This document shows positions 6,610 to 13,083 of a stretch of 13,083 bases of DNA, in pieces. The stretch lies in NCBI GenBank assembly GCA_028277515.1, contig JANQGC010000262.1, positions 1 through 13,083 on the forward strand. The letters are read 5' to 3'. The notes beneath the pieces are model-generated. The model did no database searches, was not told the DNA's origin, and saw nothing but the letters and a program-made list of their open reading frames with translations. The stretch comes from Anaerolineae bacterium (GTDB taxonomy: Bacteria > Chloroflexota > Anaerolineae > Promineifilales > Promineifilaceae). The stretch's first letter is position 1, and the number at the start of each line of letters is the position of its first letter. Made by a program: the position numbers and the translations under genes.

Positions 6610-7068
6610 ATGAAATTAAATAGTGGCGATCTAGCACCAGATTTTGAGATTAAAAATGACGAGAATGAAGATGTCAAGCTTTCCGATTATCGTGGCCGGC
6701 GCGTCGTCATTTTCTTTTATCCAAAAGCTGATACACCCGGATGTACCAAACAAGCCTGCGGGTTCCGCGACAATTTCCCCCAAATTGAGGCAGCCAATGC
6801 CACAGTTTTAGGAATCAGCCCAGATTCGGTCCCTAGGTTGAAGAAGTGGCGCGCGGCCGAAAAGCTGCCTTATAACCTGTTGTCCGACCCTGACCATGTA
6901 GTGGCTGACTTGTACGGCGTCTGGGGAGAGAAGAAGTCATTTGGCCGTGTTTATGAAGGGATTATTCGCAGCCATTTCGTCATTGACCCGGAGGGTCGCC
7001 TGGAGGATGTGCAGTACAACATCAGTCCTGACAAAAGCGTTGCGCAGGCGCTTGAACAAATTCAATAA
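6610..7068 (+). CDS. bcp: Thioredoxin-dependent peroxiredoxin, Bcp/PrxQ type
   Basis: This 152-residue cytoplasmic peroxidase reduces hydrogen peroxide and organic hydroperoxides with electrons from thioredoxin. The peroxidatic cysteine is C45 in DTPGCTKQACGF and the resolving cysteine is C50, the five-residue spacing that defines the atypical two-cysteine Bcp group. The N-terminal GDLAPDFEI (6-14) and the segment FYPKADTPGC are typical, and the length is normal. The ATG at 6610 has GGAG eight bases upstream. The gene follows the SDR gene by 41 bp, in the same direction. Its last 7 bp overlap the end of lplA on the other strand. Confidence 0.95.
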   Translation: MKLNSGDLAPDFEIKNDENEDVKLSDYRGRRVVIFFYPKADTPGCTKQACGFRDNFPQIEAANATVLGISPDSVPRLKKWRAAEKLPYNLLSDPDHVVADLYGVWGEKKSFGRVYEGIIRSHFVIDPEGRLEDVQYNISPDKSVAQALEQIQ

Positions 7069-8087
7069 ATTAGTTTCAAAAAATCTTCCCTGGCCAATGC
7101 TCCAAAATAGGGTTCAATATTAATTTCACTTAGAGTCAGGGCGAGGGCGTCAGGATCGTAGCGCAGGCCAATCAGGGTTGATTCCAGTTCTTGAACATCC
7201 TGACTGCCCAAAAAATCACCAAAAATCTTGATGTTCCGGATGAGACCCTTGTCCACATCAATACGCAGGTCGATCTTGCCGGCCGCAAAACGATCACTCT
7301 TTTGAATATTGAAGCGCGGCGAACGGCCGACATTCCATTCCCAGGTTTGGTATCTCTCACGCGAAATCCGATGAATTTGTCCCCAATCTGCTTCGCTTAA
7401 CTCGTAATATTCAATTGGACCTGATTGAAATATACCTTTTATGATCGCTTCGCGAAGCGATTCGATGCTCCCTATCTGTGGCTGTAGTTCCTGAATATTG
7501 GCCACAAAGTTGTGCACCGATTGCACCGCACTGGATTCAATCTTAACCTGGCGAGGGTTTATCGCTTTCAGCATGATTTCCAGGTCAGTATTAAACAGAA
7601 GTGTACCGTGGCTGAACATCCGCCCACGACTGGCATATTGCGCATTTCCTGAAATTTTCTTGTCCCCGGCAAAGATGTCACTTCGACCCCGCAGCTGAGC
7701 ATCGACCCCTAATTTACGCAGCACACGGACCACGGGTTCCGTGAACAACTTAAAGTCGTGCAGCCCCTCCTGTCCAGGGGTTACAAAACTAAAATTTAAG
7801 TTTCCTAAATCATGATACACAGCACCTCCACCGGATAAGCGGCGTACCAGGTGGATTTGATTATCCTTTACATAGTCAGGATCAATTTCTTCTAATGTGT
7901 TTTGGTTGCGGCCGATAATGACCGACGGTTCGTTAATATAAAAAAGCAGCAACGGTTCTTCGGTTTGAACATGGCGCAATAAAAATTCCTCAATAGCCAG
8001 ATTTATTCTGGGATCTCTCTCCCGATCATTTCCAACGTACAGCATCATCATTTCCTTATTAGAGGGATCGTGAGCGTGCTGCTCCAT
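7062..8087 (-). CDS. lplA: Lipoate-protein ligase A
   Basis: This 341-residue enzyme activates free lipoate with ATP and joins it to the lipoyl lysine of 2-oxoacid dehydrogenase E2 subunits and glycine-cleavage H protein. Motifs include RRLSGGGAVYHDLGNLN (82-98), the lysine motif GDKKISGNAQ (141-150) and FSHGTLLFN (158-166). A C-terminal accessory domain (about 225-341) is present, as in two-domain LplA, so both the adenylation and transfer steps are likely in one chain. The ATG at 8087 has GAGGGG upstream; a longer frame to 8168 has no such signal. A second possible start is the ATG run at codons 13-15, which follows AAGGA. The gene converges on bcp and diverges from the rhomboid gene. Confidence 0.94.
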   Translation of the reverse strand: MEQHAHDPSNKEMMMLYVGNDRERDPRINLAIEEFLLRHVQTEEPLLLFYINEPSVIIGRNQNTLEEIDPDYVKDNQIHLVRRLSGGGAVYHDLGNLNFSFVTPGQEGLHDFKLFTEPVVRVLRKLGVDAQLRGRSDIFAGDKKISGNAQYASRGRMFSHGTLLFNTDLEIMLKAINPRQVKIESSAVQSVHNFVANIQELQPQIGSIESLREAIIKGIFQSGPIEYYELSEADWGQIHRISRERYQTWEWNVGRSPRFNIQKSDRFAAGKIDLRIDVDKGLIRNIKIFGDFLGSQDVQELESTLIGLRYDPDALALTLSEINIEPYFGALAREDFLKLIY

Positions 8088-8224
8088 CTTGCAACCCCTC
8101 ATGAACAAAATCGTAATCAATAATAACTTAGCAGAACAAAAATAACAGCAAATATGATTCGCATTCACGATAAACTTCCGCTAAACTGCCCCTATTCGAT
8201 TCATTCGGCTCGGATCTAGCAAGC

Positions 8225-8824
8225 ATGGAGCAAGACGAAAAACTGACAGAAATCGGCCGTACCTTGCGCGCCCAGGCAATACTTCTCGGCGGGTTTATCC
8301 TATTTATCTGGTTTTTAGAAGCCTTTGATTGGTTGTTAGGCGGCAGTCTTGACCAGTTCGGTATCCTGCCCCGTCAGCTCAGCGGCCTTTGGGGGATCGG
8401 AGCTGCGCCCTTACTTCATGTCGGATTCTCCCATGTAGCAGCCAACACCATTCCCTTTCTCATTCTGGGTTGGTTCGTGCTGCTGCGTGGCCCACGAACT
8501 TTTCTACTGGTGACGCTCATTGTCGCATTGGTCAGCGGGTTTGGCACGTGGCTCATTGGCCCATCATCATCAATCCATCTCGGTGCCAGCGGACTCATCT
8601 TCGGCTATTTTGGCTATCTGTTATTTCGTGGATACTTTGAGAGAAGTTGGGAAGCGGTTGCCTGGTCGGTCATCGTCGCCATTCTTTACGGGGGGATGTT
8701 GTTGGGAATATTTTCAAACAACCCAAGAATATCCTGGCAAATGCACCTCTTTGGATTTATTGGCGGTGCTTTGTCTGCATATTTGCTATCCCCCGGCCGG
8801 GAGCAATTTCATCATGATAAATAA
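8225..8824 (+). CDS. Rhomboid family intramembrane serine protease
   Basis: This 199-residue membrane protein has about six hydrophobic segments and should cleave other membrane proteins within the bilayer. The catalytic serine is S122 in HLGASGLIFGY (GxSG motif), and the catalytic histidine is H174 in SWQMHLFGFIGG. The segment HVGFSHVAANTIPF (H65, H70, N74) is the conserved second-helix motif whose histidine and asparagine form the oxyanion site. All key residues are present, so activity is expected. The ATG at 8225 has only a weak upstream signal, but the protein begins sensibly with a short cytoplasmic stretch. The gene ends 3 bp before the tatC stop on the opposite strand. Its substrates cannot be inferred. 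Confidence 0.94.
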   Translation: MEQDEKLTEIGRTLRAQAILLGGFILFIWFLEAFDWLLGGSLDQFGILPRQLSGLWGIGAAPLLHVGFSHVAANTIPFLILGWFVLLRGPRTFLLVTLIVALVSGFGTWLIGPSSSIHLGASGLIFGYFGYLLFRGYFERSWEAVAWSVIVAILYGGMLLGIFSNNPRISWQMHLFGFIGGALSAYLLSPGREQFHHDK

Positions 8825-8827
8825 AAC

Positions 8828-9592
8828 CTAGATTTCCATCGATCGTTCAAACTGCTTGTGGCCAAAATTAGCCAGAACGATGCTGAGCAAATAAAGAAGC
8901 AGTAAAGGTGCCATTGTTAAAATCATCGTCACCGGATCAATTGAAGGAGTAATGATGGCCGCCAAAACAGCGATACCCACAACGGCAACCCGCCATTGAT
9001 CGCGCAGATTTCTGCCACTCACCACGCCAATCCGCGAGGCGAAATAGGCCACAATTGGCAGCTGAAAGCTAACCCCCATCCAAAATACGAGCCGGGTTAC
9101 AAAACTTATATATTCCTGGCTCGTCCACTCCGTCATGAAGATATCCGTCATAAAATTAGCCAGAAAAAATATGGCTGCTGGGGCCAGCACAAACCAGGCA
9201 AATGCGATTCCTAAAAGAAACAATATCAGGGCGCTGGGAACAAAAATAAAGATGTAGCGCCTTTCCTGGTTTGTCGTTCCAGGTGAAATAAAGAGCCACA
9301 CCTGAACTAATATGACCGGCATCGCCAAAATCGCGCCCGACATCAAGGATATTTTAAAGTAGGTCTCCAGCCCCTCCGTGGGTCGCAGGGTTTGTAACGT
9401 GGCTGTTCCTCCTATGCTTTCTGCATAAGGGGTAAGCAAAAAATCAAGAATCGTTTGAGCAAATACGAAGCTGATAACTGTGCCCACTATCAAAGCGATG
9501 GCGGCCCAGGTCAATCGTTTTCGGAGTTCACTGAGATGTTCTAAGAGGGTTTGGTGTTCACCTAAATCTTCTATCGATTCGGTATCGTTCAT
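8828..9592 (-). CDS. tatC: Sec-independent protein translocase TatC
   Basis: This 254-residue six-helix membrane protein is the receptor subunit of the twin-arginine translocase and binds folded Tat substrates through their RR signal peptides. The N-terminal cytoplasmic motif EHLSELRKRL (18-27), the first cytoplasmic loop with QERRY (109-113, E110 matching the signal-contacting E103 of E. coli) and ITPSIDPV (214-221) are all present. The membrane residue corresponding to E. coli E170, in FGVSFEVP, is glutamine here (Q177 in MGVSFQLP). The start overlaps the tatB stop by one base (TAATG), so coupling is likely. It is the last gene of tatABC and converges on the rhomboid gene. Complete and of normal length. 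Confidence 0.97.
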   Translation of the reverse strand: MNDTESIEDLGEHQTLLEHLSELRKRLTWAAIALIVGTVISFVFAQTILDFLLTPYAESIGGTATLQTLRPTEGLETYFKISLMSGAILAMPVILVQVWLFISPGTTNQERRYIFIFVPSALILFLLGIAFAWFVLAPAAIFFLANFMTDIFMTEWTSQEYISFVTRLVFWMGVSFQLPIVAYFASRIGVVSGRNLRDQWRVAVVGIAVLAAIITPSIDPVTMILTMAPLLLLYLLSIVLANFGHKQFERSMEI

Positions 9593-10077
9593 TACTCAGG
9601 ATCATCGACCACTTCAACCCGGTTTGGTAGTGTGACGGGTGCTGATGGGCTGTTTTCTGTTGTGTTATTATCCGAATGTCCATCAACTGCGTTTGACAAA
9701 TTGGTTTCGGACATTTTTTTAAGCAATGATTGCGGGGCAATGGTGCGCTCAATCTCTTGTTTGGTTTCCTCTAACGCGCCGGTCCCTTCATTTAGGGCAG
9801 ATTTGGTTACCGACATTAACTCCCCTTTCAATTCATCAATTTGGCGGCGCATATCCTGCATATCATTCCATGCCCCTTTCAGTTCATTCGATTCATTATC
9901 CATGTCCAATTCAGCGTTTAACTGGCGAATGAAGCTACGTGAGATATTTTGTAATTGCGAGGAGGTTCGGCCGAGCCAGCGCGCCGTGCGTACAATCCGC
10001 TCCGGTCCCATAACCATACCGGCAATGACCAGAATTAATATTAATTCCGGAGCGCCAATTCCAAAGAAACTATCCAT
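9592..10077 (-). CDS. tatB: Sec-independent protein translocase TatB
   Basis: This 161-residue single-span protein partners TatC in Tat substrate recognition. A short N terminus and membrane helix (about 8-24, APELILILVIAGMVMG) are followed by GPERI, which replaces the FG hinge of TatA and marks the protein as TatB. An amphipathic helix follows (28-55), then a long charged, probably coiled-coil stretch (60-115), and a low-complexity acidic tail. Its place between tatA and tatC supports the name. The ATG at 10077 starts 6 bp after the tatA stop without a clear ribosome-binding site, so reinitiation is likely. The stop overlaps the tatC ATG by one base. Confidence 0.93.
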   Translation of the reverse strand: MDSFFGIGAPELILILVIAGMVMGPERIVRTARWLGRTSSQLQNISRSFIRQLNAELDMDNESNELKGAWNDMQDMRRQIDELKGELMSVTKSALNEGTGALEETKQEIERTIAPQSLLKKMSETNLSNAVDGHSDNNTTENSPSAPVTLPNRVEVVDDPE

Positions 10078-10083
10078 TTTAAC

Positions 10084-10272
10084 TTATGATGAAGCTTCTT
10101 CCTGGGTATCTTGTTCCTCTGAGTCCTCTTGACCTTCCTTAACCCCTTCTCTGAAGGCGCTAATACCTTTGCCAAGCTCGCTACCTACTTTACTGATCCG
10201 GCCAACACCGAACACCAACAGGACAACTGCCAGGATCAACAGAAGCTCCGGCCAACCTAGAGAACCAAACAT
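10084..10272 (-). CDS. tatA: Sec-independent protein translocase TatA
   Basis: This 62-residue protein is the pore-forming or membrane-weakening subunit of the twin-arginine translocase. It has a membrane helix with the conserved glutamate (E9 in GWPELLLILAVVLLVFG), the FG hinge at 21-22, and an amphipathic helix (GRISKVGSELGKGISAFREG). The acidic tail is short, placing it at the small end of the family. The ATG at 10272 has AAGGAG eight to nine bases upstream. The leader contains a 62-bp inverted repeat, and an extended -10 promoter lies at 10400-10408. It is the first gene of tatABC. Confidence 0.95.
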   Translation of the reverse strand: MFGSLGWPELLLILAVVLLVFGVGRISKVGSELGKGISAFREGVKEGQEDSEEQDTQEEASS

Positions 10273-10301
10273 TTATTCTCTCCTTTCGATTGCAATTCGA
10301 A

Positions 10302-10363
10302 AGATTTGTCAATTTTCATTTTCTTGTACTTCCAGAAATCCCACAGAAATAATTGACAAATCT
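10302..10363. repeat. Paired palindrome, TTGTCAA type, in tatA leader
   Basis: AGATTTGTCAATT (10302-10314) is the perfect 13-bp reverse complement of AATTGACAAATCT (10351-10363), with a 36-base loop. The arms hold the same odd-centred core (TTGTCAA/TTGACAA) as the element at 4143-4204, and the total span is also 62 bp. It lies between the extended -10 box (10400-10408) and the tatA start, 29 bases from the ATG. It may be a leader hairpin, a two-site operator or a dispersed repeat. Confidence 0.85.
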
Positions 10364-10399
10364 AATGCAAAACTACTTAATAATCGTCTAAATGAGTTA

Positions 10400-10408
10400 A
10401 TTATAGCA
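10400..10408 (-). promoter_or_regulatory. Extended -10 promoter for tatABC
   Basis: The minus strand reads TGCTATAAT (10408 down to 10400): a perfect -10 hexamer with the TG one base before it. No good -35 box is needed for this promoter type, and none is seen. It lies about 128 bases upstream of the tatA ATG and 53 bases after the end of the solute-binding-protein gene. Confidence 0.6.
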
Positions 10409-10460
10409 GAATCCACCCTTGGAAGGTTCTTTTGCTAATTTGTTGGGGTAAATGATTCAT

Positions 10461-12137
10461 TTATGCCTGATCTTCCGGACAGGCAACGGTTACATCTCGA
10501 TAAAGGACGATCCAGTTTGGCAGTGATTGGTAACGGTCACGCGGGTGTTTTATTTTTCCAATTTCCAGGTCTTCTACGGAACTGTTTACTGCATATGTGT
10601 ATATATGACGAAAGAGAGTCAGTTCCGGCAAATCCTCGTTGTAATAGTGCAAGAAGGTATCGTAATAAGGTTTTCTTTCTTCAATCAACCACACTTTTCG
10701 GCCGTCTTCCAATGCCTCACTCGCTCGTCGACGATTCCAGCCAGCGTAATTTTGCCCATTGACAATCGCTTCCTGGCTCCAGAAATCGTACAAATCCGGA
10801 TCATGCGTGGGTGTTACATCAACCAGAGCTACGTCAAATTCTTGGGCATCTAAATTCTGCCGGTAATCGCGCCAATTCGAGAAATAAATTAATTGAGGCG
10901 CGATACCAACCTCGCGCCATTGTTGTCCGATGCTTTCGGCAACAGCCCGGTTGGTCGGTGTGTCAAACGCCAGGAACCGTAAGACGAGTGGATTTTCCTC
11001 TTTGAAACGCATGGTCTCACCCTCCGGCAATAGCCATCCTTCTTGTTCCAAGCCCGTTGTAGCGGATATGATATTTCCAGCAATGGGCGTTAGAAGCGCA
11101 GGATTGTAAGCCCAGGAATTGGATAGGAAAGGACCGCTTTGAGGGATGCCCTGGCCATTAAGTGTCATGTCAATCATTGCAGATAGATCTAAAGCATGCG
11201 CCAATGCACGGCGAACTTCTGTTGAACGAATAGCGGCCGATCCCGTTTCGCTTAAGTTGAACAATAGCGAAGAATAACGGGGCGCCTCAGTTGAAAATAA
11301 GCGGGCATCGCTCATTTCGGCAATTTGAGGCAGCATCGCCGGAGATACGGAATTGATCGCCTGAACCTCCCCTCGCTCGAATGCTTCAACCAAGGCTTCT
11401 TCAGAAGGATAAAAATGAATGACGACCTCGTTGACCCCACTTTCTCCCGGCCAATGATTGGGCGCTAATGTGAGTCGCAACTCACGCGAATCCGCCCAAT
11501 TCTGGCCTGGTTCAACCATGAATGGCCCGGTTCCAACGGGTTGATAATTAAAAGGTGATTCTGACAACGTTGCTCCCGTAACACCTTCGAGTAAATGGGC
11601 GGGAAGTATGCCTAATGATGTCACTTCTAGAAAACCAGCAAAAGGCTCCTTTAACTCAAATTCAATGATTCGGTCATCAATCGGCCGGATAATTATTGTT
11701 TGCCATAACCTCTTTAACGCCGGTTCGCCGGGAAAACTCTCATCTTGCAACAAACCATAAGTAAAAGCGACATCCTCTGTTGTCAAAGGCTGTCCATCCT
11801 GCCATGTGATATCTTCATGTAGATAAAAACGAGCGATCCGCCTATCCTCACTGATTTCCCAACGCTGTGCTAGGACAGGCATGGGCATCCCGTCTTCAAA
11901 TCCGGTTAAACCATCGAAAATCAACTTTGAAATTTCGCGATCAACCGGATTGTCACCAGCCAATAAGGGATTTAAATATTGGGGTGCTCCAACCATTCCT
12001 TCATGGAAAGACCCACCTGAAGCCGGGACGCTTACAGTGCAAAGACTGGCAGTCTGAGTCTGGTATGATAGGAGGGCTAAAACCAAACCGAATCCAGCTA
12101 TTGCCAATAATAGCTGCCATCTTATATCTGGTTTCAT
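10461..12137 (-). CDS. Family 5 extracellular solute-binding protein (peptide/nickel type)
   Basis: This 558-residue exported protein belongs to the DppA/OppA-like family, the substrate receptor of peptide-type ABC importers. A hydrophobic N-terminal segment (about 8-24) precedes the mature domain, which starts near GGSFHEGMVGAPQYLNPLLAG. Typical stretches include LIFDGL, WQDGQPLTTEDVAFTY and the C-terminal lobe (about 340-530) with DPDLYDFW. The anchor is odd: the first cysteine is in QTASLC (C33), where leucine at -1 does not fit a lipobox, and the only other cysteine is C553 near the C terminus, so a disulfide is possible. No permease or ATPase gene is adjacent. The ATG at 12137 is chosen over a TTG at 12140; AGGGAG lies rather far upstream. 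secG precedes it by 97 bp in the same direction. The ligand is unknown. Confidence 0.92.
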   Translation of the reverse strand: MKPDIRWQLLLAIAGFGLVLALLSYQTQTASLCTVSVPASGGSFHEGMVGAPQYLNPLLAGDNPVDREISKLIFDGLTGFEDGMPMPVLAQRWEISEDRRIARFYLHEDITWQDGQPLTTEDVAFTYGLLQDESFPGEPALKRLWQTIIIRPIDDRIIEFELKEPFAGFLEVTSLGILPAHLLEGVTGATLSESPFNYQPVGTGPFMVEPGQNWADSRELRLTLAPNHWPGESGVNEVVIHFYPSEEALVEAFERGEVQAINSVSPAMLPQIAEMSDARLFSTEAPRYSSLLFNLSETGSAAIRSTEVRRALAHALDLSAMIDMTLNGQGIPQSGPFLSNSWAYNPALLTPIAGNIISATTGLEQEGWLLPEGETMRFKEENPLVLRFLAFDTPTNRAVAESIGQQWREVGIAPQLIYFSNWRDYRQNLDAQEFDVALVDVTPTHDPDLYDFWSQEAIVNGQNYAGWNRRRASEALEDGRKVWLIEERKPYYDTFLHYYNEDLPELTLFRHIYTYAVNSSVEDLEIGKIKHPRDRYQSLPNWIVLYRDVTVACPEDQA

Positions 12138-12205
12138 CAAAATTTTTGTGCTGCTCCCTGAAGCAAATCAATGCCGCCACAAGGACAAAATGGAATTGAG
12201 GATTG

Positions 12206-12223
12206 ATGGGTCTCCCCACCCAT
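12206..12223 (-). other. Small hairpin between secG and the solute-binding-protein gene
   Basis: ATGGGT (12206-12211) and ACCCAT (12218-12223) form a 6-bp stem with a 6-base loop, 11 bases after the secG stop on the minus strand. No T run follows, so this is a poor terminator. It might stabilise or attenuate the transcript, or be chance. Confidence 0.3.
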
Positions 12224-12234
12224 GCAATGTATTT

Positions 12235-12480
12235 CTATCCCCAGGCCAAAAAAGCCAGAATTGTATTCAGGAAAAAAATGACGGATACGAGAATCGTTAG
12301 CCGGTGCATCGTCGCTTCAACACCACGGCGGGTGCGAAAACTACCGCTGGTGTCTCCGCTGCCGCCCAAAAAACCGCCCAGATCAGAACCTTTGGTTTGC
12401 AGTAAAACCAACACCGTCAACACCGCAGCCAGTAGGATTTCAATGACACTTAAATAGGGAGCCAATGCTTGCAAATTCAT
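12235..12480 (-). CDS. secG: Preprotein translocase subunit SecG
   Basis: This 81-residue membrane protein is the small accessory subunit of the SecYEG protein-conducting channel. The two-helix layout is clear: helix 1 (about 7-26, YLSVIEILLAAVLTVLVLLQ), then the conserved loop TKGSDLGGFLGGSGDTSGSF rich in glycine and serine, RTRRGVEATMHRLT, and helix 2 (about 60-80). The LLQ-KG-GLGG-F pattern is the SecG signature. The ATG at 12480 has AGGAA upstream. An extended -10 promoter lies at 12551-12559, between this gene and the recA terminator. Length is normal for the family. Confidence 0.95.
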   Translation of the reverse strand: MNLQALAPYLSVIEILLAAVLTVLVLLQTKGSDLGGFLGGSGDTSGSFRTRRGVEATMHRLTILVSVIFFLNTILAFLAWG

Positions 12481-12550
12481 AGCCTATTTCCTAAACCTTA
12501 ATAACTTCTTGTAGATTGGGATGGATCATCTGCCCATGCCCAAATGCGAA

Positions 12551-12559
12551 ATTATAGCA
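12551..12559 (-). promoter_or_regulatory. Extended -10 promoter for secG
   Basis: The minus strand reads TGCTATAAT (12559 down to 12551), a perfect extended -10 element 70 bases before the secG ATG and just after the recA terminator. The nine bases are identical to those upstream of tatA. A clear -35 box is not seen. Confidence 0.6.
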
Positions 12560-12626
12560 TACCAAGAACTTGCGGGCATGTCGAACCAGCATACTTCGTG
12601 CTCCTGAAATCCTAATATTGGCCATT

Positions 12627-12676
12627 TAAAAACGTAGCCGCGGATTCTCCTCCTATGATGAGAAAAATCCGCGGCT
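12627..12676 (-). terminator. Intrinsic terminator of recA
   Basis: AGCCGCGGATT (12636-12646) and AATCCGCGGCT (12666-12676) form a perfect 11-bp GC-rich stem with a 19-base loop. On the minus strand, downstream of the recA stop, the stem is followed by ACG and a run of five T. The stem begins 16 bases after the recA stop codon. Confidence 0.85.
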
Positions 12677-12692
12677 TTAACAATTCTTTCGT

Positions 12693-13083
12693 TTACACTT
12701 CTTCCGCGATTAATTCTTCTATTGGCAGCCCGGAATCGCGACGGATCAAATATTCGATCTCATCTAATATTTCCGGGTTTTCATACAGGAAAATCTTAGC
12801 GTTTTCCCGCCCCTGTCCGAGAAGCGTTTCGCCGTAACGGAAATAAGCCCCTCGTTTATCGACTAACCCGTAATCCACGCCCAAATCCAGCACATCTCCT
12901 GTGCGCGAGATTCCCTCATTGTACATGATGTCAAATTCACACTCAGTAAATGGCGGCGCTACCTTGTTCTTCTTCACCTTCACTCGCGTCCGGTTGCCGG
13001 TCACCTCGCCCCCCGCCTTGATCGCCTGAATGCGCCGGATGTCCATCCGCACCGAGGCGTAGAACTTCAACGCATTCCCCCCG
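12693..13083 (-). CDS. recA: Recombinase RecA, 3' part (runs off window)
   Basis: This is the last 129 residues of RecA, the DNA strand-exchange protein of homologous recombination and co-protease of the SOS response. The readable part begins [17 protein letters not shown], the end of the ATPase core after loop L2. It continues through [17 protein letters not shown] and [19 protein letters not shown] into the C-terminal domain ([15 protein letters not shown]...). It ends [13 protein letters not shown], with a short acidic tail. The 5' two thirds lie beyond the right edge. A strong intrinsic terminator follows the stop. Confidence 0.97.
   Translation of the reverse strand, partial: GGNALKFYASVRMDIRRIQAIKAGGEVTGNRTRVKVKKNKVAPPFTECEFDIMYNEGISRTGDVLDLGVDYGLVDKRGAYFRYGETLLGQGRENAKIFLYENPEILDEIEYLIRRDSGLPIEELIAEEV

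Noticed and set aside
9632..10132. 166-residue open frame on the plus strand across tatB and tatA
   Set aside because: It is a serine-rich antisense shadow of tatB, whose TatB features and coupling to tatC are clear.
12044..12056. AGACTGGCAGTCT, an odd-centred palindrome like the intergenic ones
   Set aside because: It lies inside the solute-binding-protein coding region, has no partner at about 60 bp and shares no core with the other arms.

Overview
The window is an ordinary-looking bacterial chromosome segment with moderate GC and AT-rich gaps. It carries housekeeping genes (mreB, bcp, lplA, tatABC, secG, recA), an exopolysaccharide pair and a LysM lipoprotein. Gene content, a peptide-type solute-binding protein beside secG, and an unrecognised 137-residue acidic protein recall Chloroflexota (Anaerolineae/Caldilineae-like). 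That placement is a guess from general resemblance, not from a marker tree. No insertion sequence, phage gene, CRISPR array, rRNA or tRNA was seen.

Left part (1-4112): a 5' fragment of mreB runs leftward off the window. After a gene-poor 388-bp gap comes an uncharacterised acidic protein (1121-1534, +), which converges on two leftward genes. These are a GT4-family glycosyltransferase (2955-4112) and a polyprenyl-phosphate sugar phosphotransferase (1543-2958), coupled by an ATGA overlap and probably making a cell-surface polysaccharide.

Middle part (4113-8824): a 373-bp gap holds two paired palindromic elements and a good promoter for a LysM lipoprotein. Rightward genes for a Nudix hydrolase, an SDR oxidoreductase and a Bcp-type peroxiredoxin follow. 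lplA converges on bcp with a 7-bp overlap, and a rhomboid protease gene diverges from lplA.

Right part (8828-13083): all genes run leftward. recA (3' part) ends at a clear intrinsic terminator. secG follows from an extended -10 promoter, then an orphan family-5 solute-binding protein, then tatA-tatB-tatC from a second extended -10 promoter with the same TGCTATAAT core. This block concentrates protein-export functions.

The most unusual signal is a set of paired, odd-centred palindromes spanning 57-62 bp. Two TTGACAA-type pairs sit in almost identical positions between a -10 box and a start codon, upstream of the glycosyltransferase and of tatA. Two GTGACAGTCAC-type pairs bracket the LysM gene. 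The loops are unrelated in sequence while the spacing is kept. The hexamer CGGCCG occurs 23 times in 13 kb, about ten times the composition-based expectation.
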